Shown: positions 6,068 to 7,389 of the stretch, one piece after another
Layout of the letters: the number at the start of each line of letters is the position of its first letter
Position numbering within the stretch: the first letter of the stretch is position 1
Assembly: GCA_020850375.1 (NCBI GenBank)
Contig: JADZET010000012.1
Location: 1-7,389 of the forward strand
Source of the DNA: Phycisphaeraceae bacterium
GTDB taxonomy: Bacteria > Planctomycetota > Phycisphaerae > Phycisphaerales > Phycisphaeraceae
Reading direction: 5' to 3'
Length of the DNA stretch: 7,389 bases
Notes under the pieces: generated by a model
Told to the model about the DNA's origin: nothing
Databases searched by the model: none
Seen by the model: only the letters and a program-made list of their open reading frames with translations
Program-made: the position numbers and the translations under genes

Positions 6068-6090
6068 CGTCTCGGCGCGTCGCCGAGACG
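6068..6090 (+). other. Perfect intercistronic hairpin between the two PEP-CTERM genes
   Basis: CGTCTCGGCG (6068-6077) and CGCCGAGACG (6081-6090) are exact inverted repeats around a 3-base CGT loop. The hairpin starts 11 bases after the first gene's stop and ends 36 bases before the next start. No T-tract follows on either strand, so an intrinsic terminator is unlikely. It could block 3' exonuclease decay, mark an RNA processing site or partly attenuate transcription into the second gene. Confidence 0.7.
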
Positions 6091-6111
6091 AGGTCGAGAG
6101 TGAAATCATTT

Positions 6112-6118
6112 GGAGGAG
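6112..6118 (+). promoter_or_regulatory. Strong ribosome binding site of second PEP-CTERM gene
   Basis: GGAGGAG, close to the full anti-16S complement, lies 8 bases before ATG 6127. It rules out the long in-frame upstream extension, which would read through the first gene in another frame. Confidence 0.8.
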
Positions 6119-6126
6119 AGAGAGAA

Positions 6127-6918
6127 ATGAAAATGTTCACTTGTCAGGCTTTCTTGAGCGGGGCGGTGCTTGCCGTCGCGGGGGGGATGATCGTCGCCCC
6201 CTCCGTCCGGGCGGGAATCAACGGCATCAACACGCCCGTGACTTCCGCCGCGTCCATCACCTTCGACGACACCTTCTCGTCGGCCCCGCCGCTGGGCATC
6301 ACCTTCACCGGCCCCTCCGTAAGCCCCTGGAACGGTTCGATCGTCTCGCTCCCGCTGACGACCGATCCCAACACCGCCGATTTCGCCTTCGGCGACATCG
6401 CCGCGAGCTTCGGCGGCAACACCTACTCGATCAACCTGACCAACGTCACCCTCGAACAGGCCGTCCTGAACACCGGCACAGCCCACCTCACCTTCGCTTT
6501 CAACATCGAATTCCAGCTCGACGGCGCCGGCCTGCCCGTCCAGCCCACCCTCTTCCCTAATTTCGTCGTCAACGGCACCGTGCAGAACATCGCCGGCTCC
6601 TTCGCCGCCGTGACCGGCTTCATCGACTACTACGGCGTCAACACCGCCGGCACCTACAGCATCCTCGAGACCGTCAACTACAACAGCATCTGGAACACGC
6701 CGGGCAATTTCACGGGCACGGCGGTGGGCATCCCCGTCAGCGGCACCACCCCGCTGCTCGTCGGCAACACCACCCTGACGCTCAATGGCGTCATCAGCTT
6801 CCAGGTCGATCCGGCGTCGATCAACGCCTACAGCGTCCTGGCGCCCGAGCCCGGCTCACTGGCCATCCTCGCGATCGCCGCGGGCCTGGCCGCCCTTCGC
6901 CCCGCCCGGCGGCATTGA
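6127..6918 (+). CDS. Exported PEP-CTERM sorting domain protein, function unknown
   Basis: This 263-residue secreted protein has a signal peptide MKMFTCQAF followed by a hydrophobic core (about 10-24) and likely cleavage after VRA (near residue 29). The mature part is rich in Thr, Asn, Gly and Phe with alternating polar and hydrophobic runs (for example HLTFAFNIEFQL, 120-131), suggesting an all-beta domain. The tail has APEP (239-242), a hydrophobic helix SLAILAIAAGLAAL (244-257) and a basic end RPARRH, which fits a PEP-CTERM signal. No enzymatic motif or known binding domain is recognisable. It probably shares a transcript with the preceding PEP-CTERM gene, modulated by the hairpin between them, and is closed by the intrinsic terminator after it. 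An exosortase is needed for sorting but is not in this window. Confidence 0.88.
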   Translation: MKMFTCQAFLSGAVLAVAGGMIVAPSVRAGINGINTPVTSAASITFDDTFSSAPPLGITFTGPSVSPWNGSIVSLPLTTDPNTADFAFGDIAASFGGNTYSINLTNVTLEQAVLNTGTAHLTFAFNIEFQLDGAGLPVQPTLFPNFVVNGTVQNIAGSFAAVTGFIDYYGVNTAGTYSILETVNYNSIWNTPGNFTGTAVGIPVSGTTPLLVGNTTLTLNGVISFQVDPASINAYSVLAPEPGSLAILAIAAGLAALRPARRH

Positions 6919-7054
6919 CAGCAGTCGTAGAGACTCGCTGACTGCGATGATGGCGCATCGACCGGCTCGCACATCGGCTCGGCGCGATCCAGCTCAAGCC
7001 CCGACCAGCGAATCCGGCACTCGCATGCCCTTGGCCAGACTGTCTGACAACGAC

Positions 7055-7084
7055 AACGCCGCCGAGCTCTCTCGGCGGCGTTTT
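7055..7084 (+). terminator. Rho-independent terminator after the PEP-CTERM pair
   Basis: AACGCCGCCGAG (7055-7066) pairs perfectly with CTCGGCGGCGTT (7071-7082) around a CTCT loop, and the stem runs into TTTT (7081-7084). It lies 136 bases after the second PEP-CTERM stop, with no gene between, so it most likely ends that transcript. Confidence 0.85.
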
Positions 7085-7389
7085 GCGTGAACCGGGGGGC
7101 CGACTTCTTCTGCAACCGGCCGGGAAATAGTGTGGCCCACGCCGCGTTGACGTGAAGTCAACCCCAAAAACCGGATCAATGCACCCTGCTGGGGGAAACG
7201 CTGCCGCGATTGGGGCTCAAACTACCCGGCGACGAGGCGCCAAAGTGGGCAGCCGCATCCGCCGACACGCGTACCTCGGCGGGCTGCTCAACCACTACGA
7301 GCGTAACAGCGGCGTGAATCACGGGAGAAACGGGCAATATCCGACATTCTGGGCCACCCCCGCGAGTGGACCACGTCACCGTGAACTCA
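7085..7389. other. Gene-poor right end of the window
   Basis: No complete gene is visible. A plus-strand frame opens at ATG 7179 and runs to the edge, but it has no ribosome binding site and its composition does not look coding apart from a short integrase-like end. GTTGAC (7146-7151) and GTCAAC (7157-7162) form a short inverted repeat with a 5-base spacer, which is weak and may be chance. A 67-codon minus-strand frame at 7379-7176 has no recognisable features. Confidence 0.4.
7236..7317 (+). pseudogene. Possible C-terminal remnant of an integrase-type transposase
   Basis: The plus strand encodes SRIRRHAYLGGLLNHYER (ending 7304), then, after a shift of frame, Ala-Ala-stop (GCG GCG TGA, 7309-7317). 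From memory, many planctomycete integrase-core transposases end in a basic stretch followed by RLGGLLNYYHREAA or close variants, so this looks like the very end of such a gene with a small indel before its stop. Nothing upstream resembles the catalytic core. The match is short and unverified; chance similarity is possible. Confidence 0.3.

Noticed and set aside
7146..7162. GTTGAC-GTGAA-GTCAAC inverted repeat as an operator
   Set aside because: The half-sites are only 6 bases and no gene start follows; it could easily be chance.
1..7389. CRISPR array, tRNA or rRNA gene, or tandem repeat array
   Set aside because: No regularly spaced repeats, cloverleaf sequence or rRNA-like stretch was seen on reading the window.

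Overview
The window looks like a fragment of a high-GC, Gram-negative bacterial chromosome. The best guess is a planctomycete (Phycisphaerae-like), with Verrucomicrobia as an alternative. The evidence is two consecutive secreted proteins with PEP-CTERM sorting tails, strong G/C preference at third codon positions, and decayed transposase sequences of types I associate with planctomycetes. The taxon is an inference from gene content, since there is no rRNA or other marker here.

Left part (1-3364), all on the minus strand, read from right to left. First comes a stand-alone acyl-CoA synthetase closely resembling malonyl-CoA synthetase/ACSF3, with a candidate promoter and ribosome binding site. 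After a gap of about 290 bases follows a tightly packed cluster of three genes: a small unrecognised 45-residue protein, an NAD-type isocitrate/isopropylmalate-family dehydrogenase, and an isochorismatase-like hydrolase cut off by the window edge. The junctions are a GTGA and an ATGA overlap, so the three are probably translationally coupled. The GTGA junction also fixes the dehydrogenase start, about 65 codons inside its longest open frame.

Middle part (3365-5165). A divergent intergenic region separates the synthetase from a plus-strand FkbM-family SAM-dependent methyltransferase. Directly behind the methyltransferase stop lies a decayed minus-strand N-terminal fragment of an IS5-family transposase, with frameshifts and a stop codon. 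Behind that is an AT-richer, gene-free stretch of about 300 bases.

Right part (5166-7389), plus strand. Two PEP-CTERM proteins, each with a signal peptide and a C-terminal PEP/hydrophobic/basic tail, follow one another. A perfect 10-bp hairpin lies between them and a strong intrinsic terminator follows the second. They are probably exported and anchored or processed by an exosortase encoded elsewhere. The last 300 bases hold no clear gene, only a possible scrap of an integrase-type transposase C-terminus.

I found no complete new multi-gene system. The most unusual items are the hidden coupled small gene in the dehydrogenase/hydrolase cluster, the IS5 relic abutting the methyltransferase, and the hairpin between the PEP-CTERM genes.
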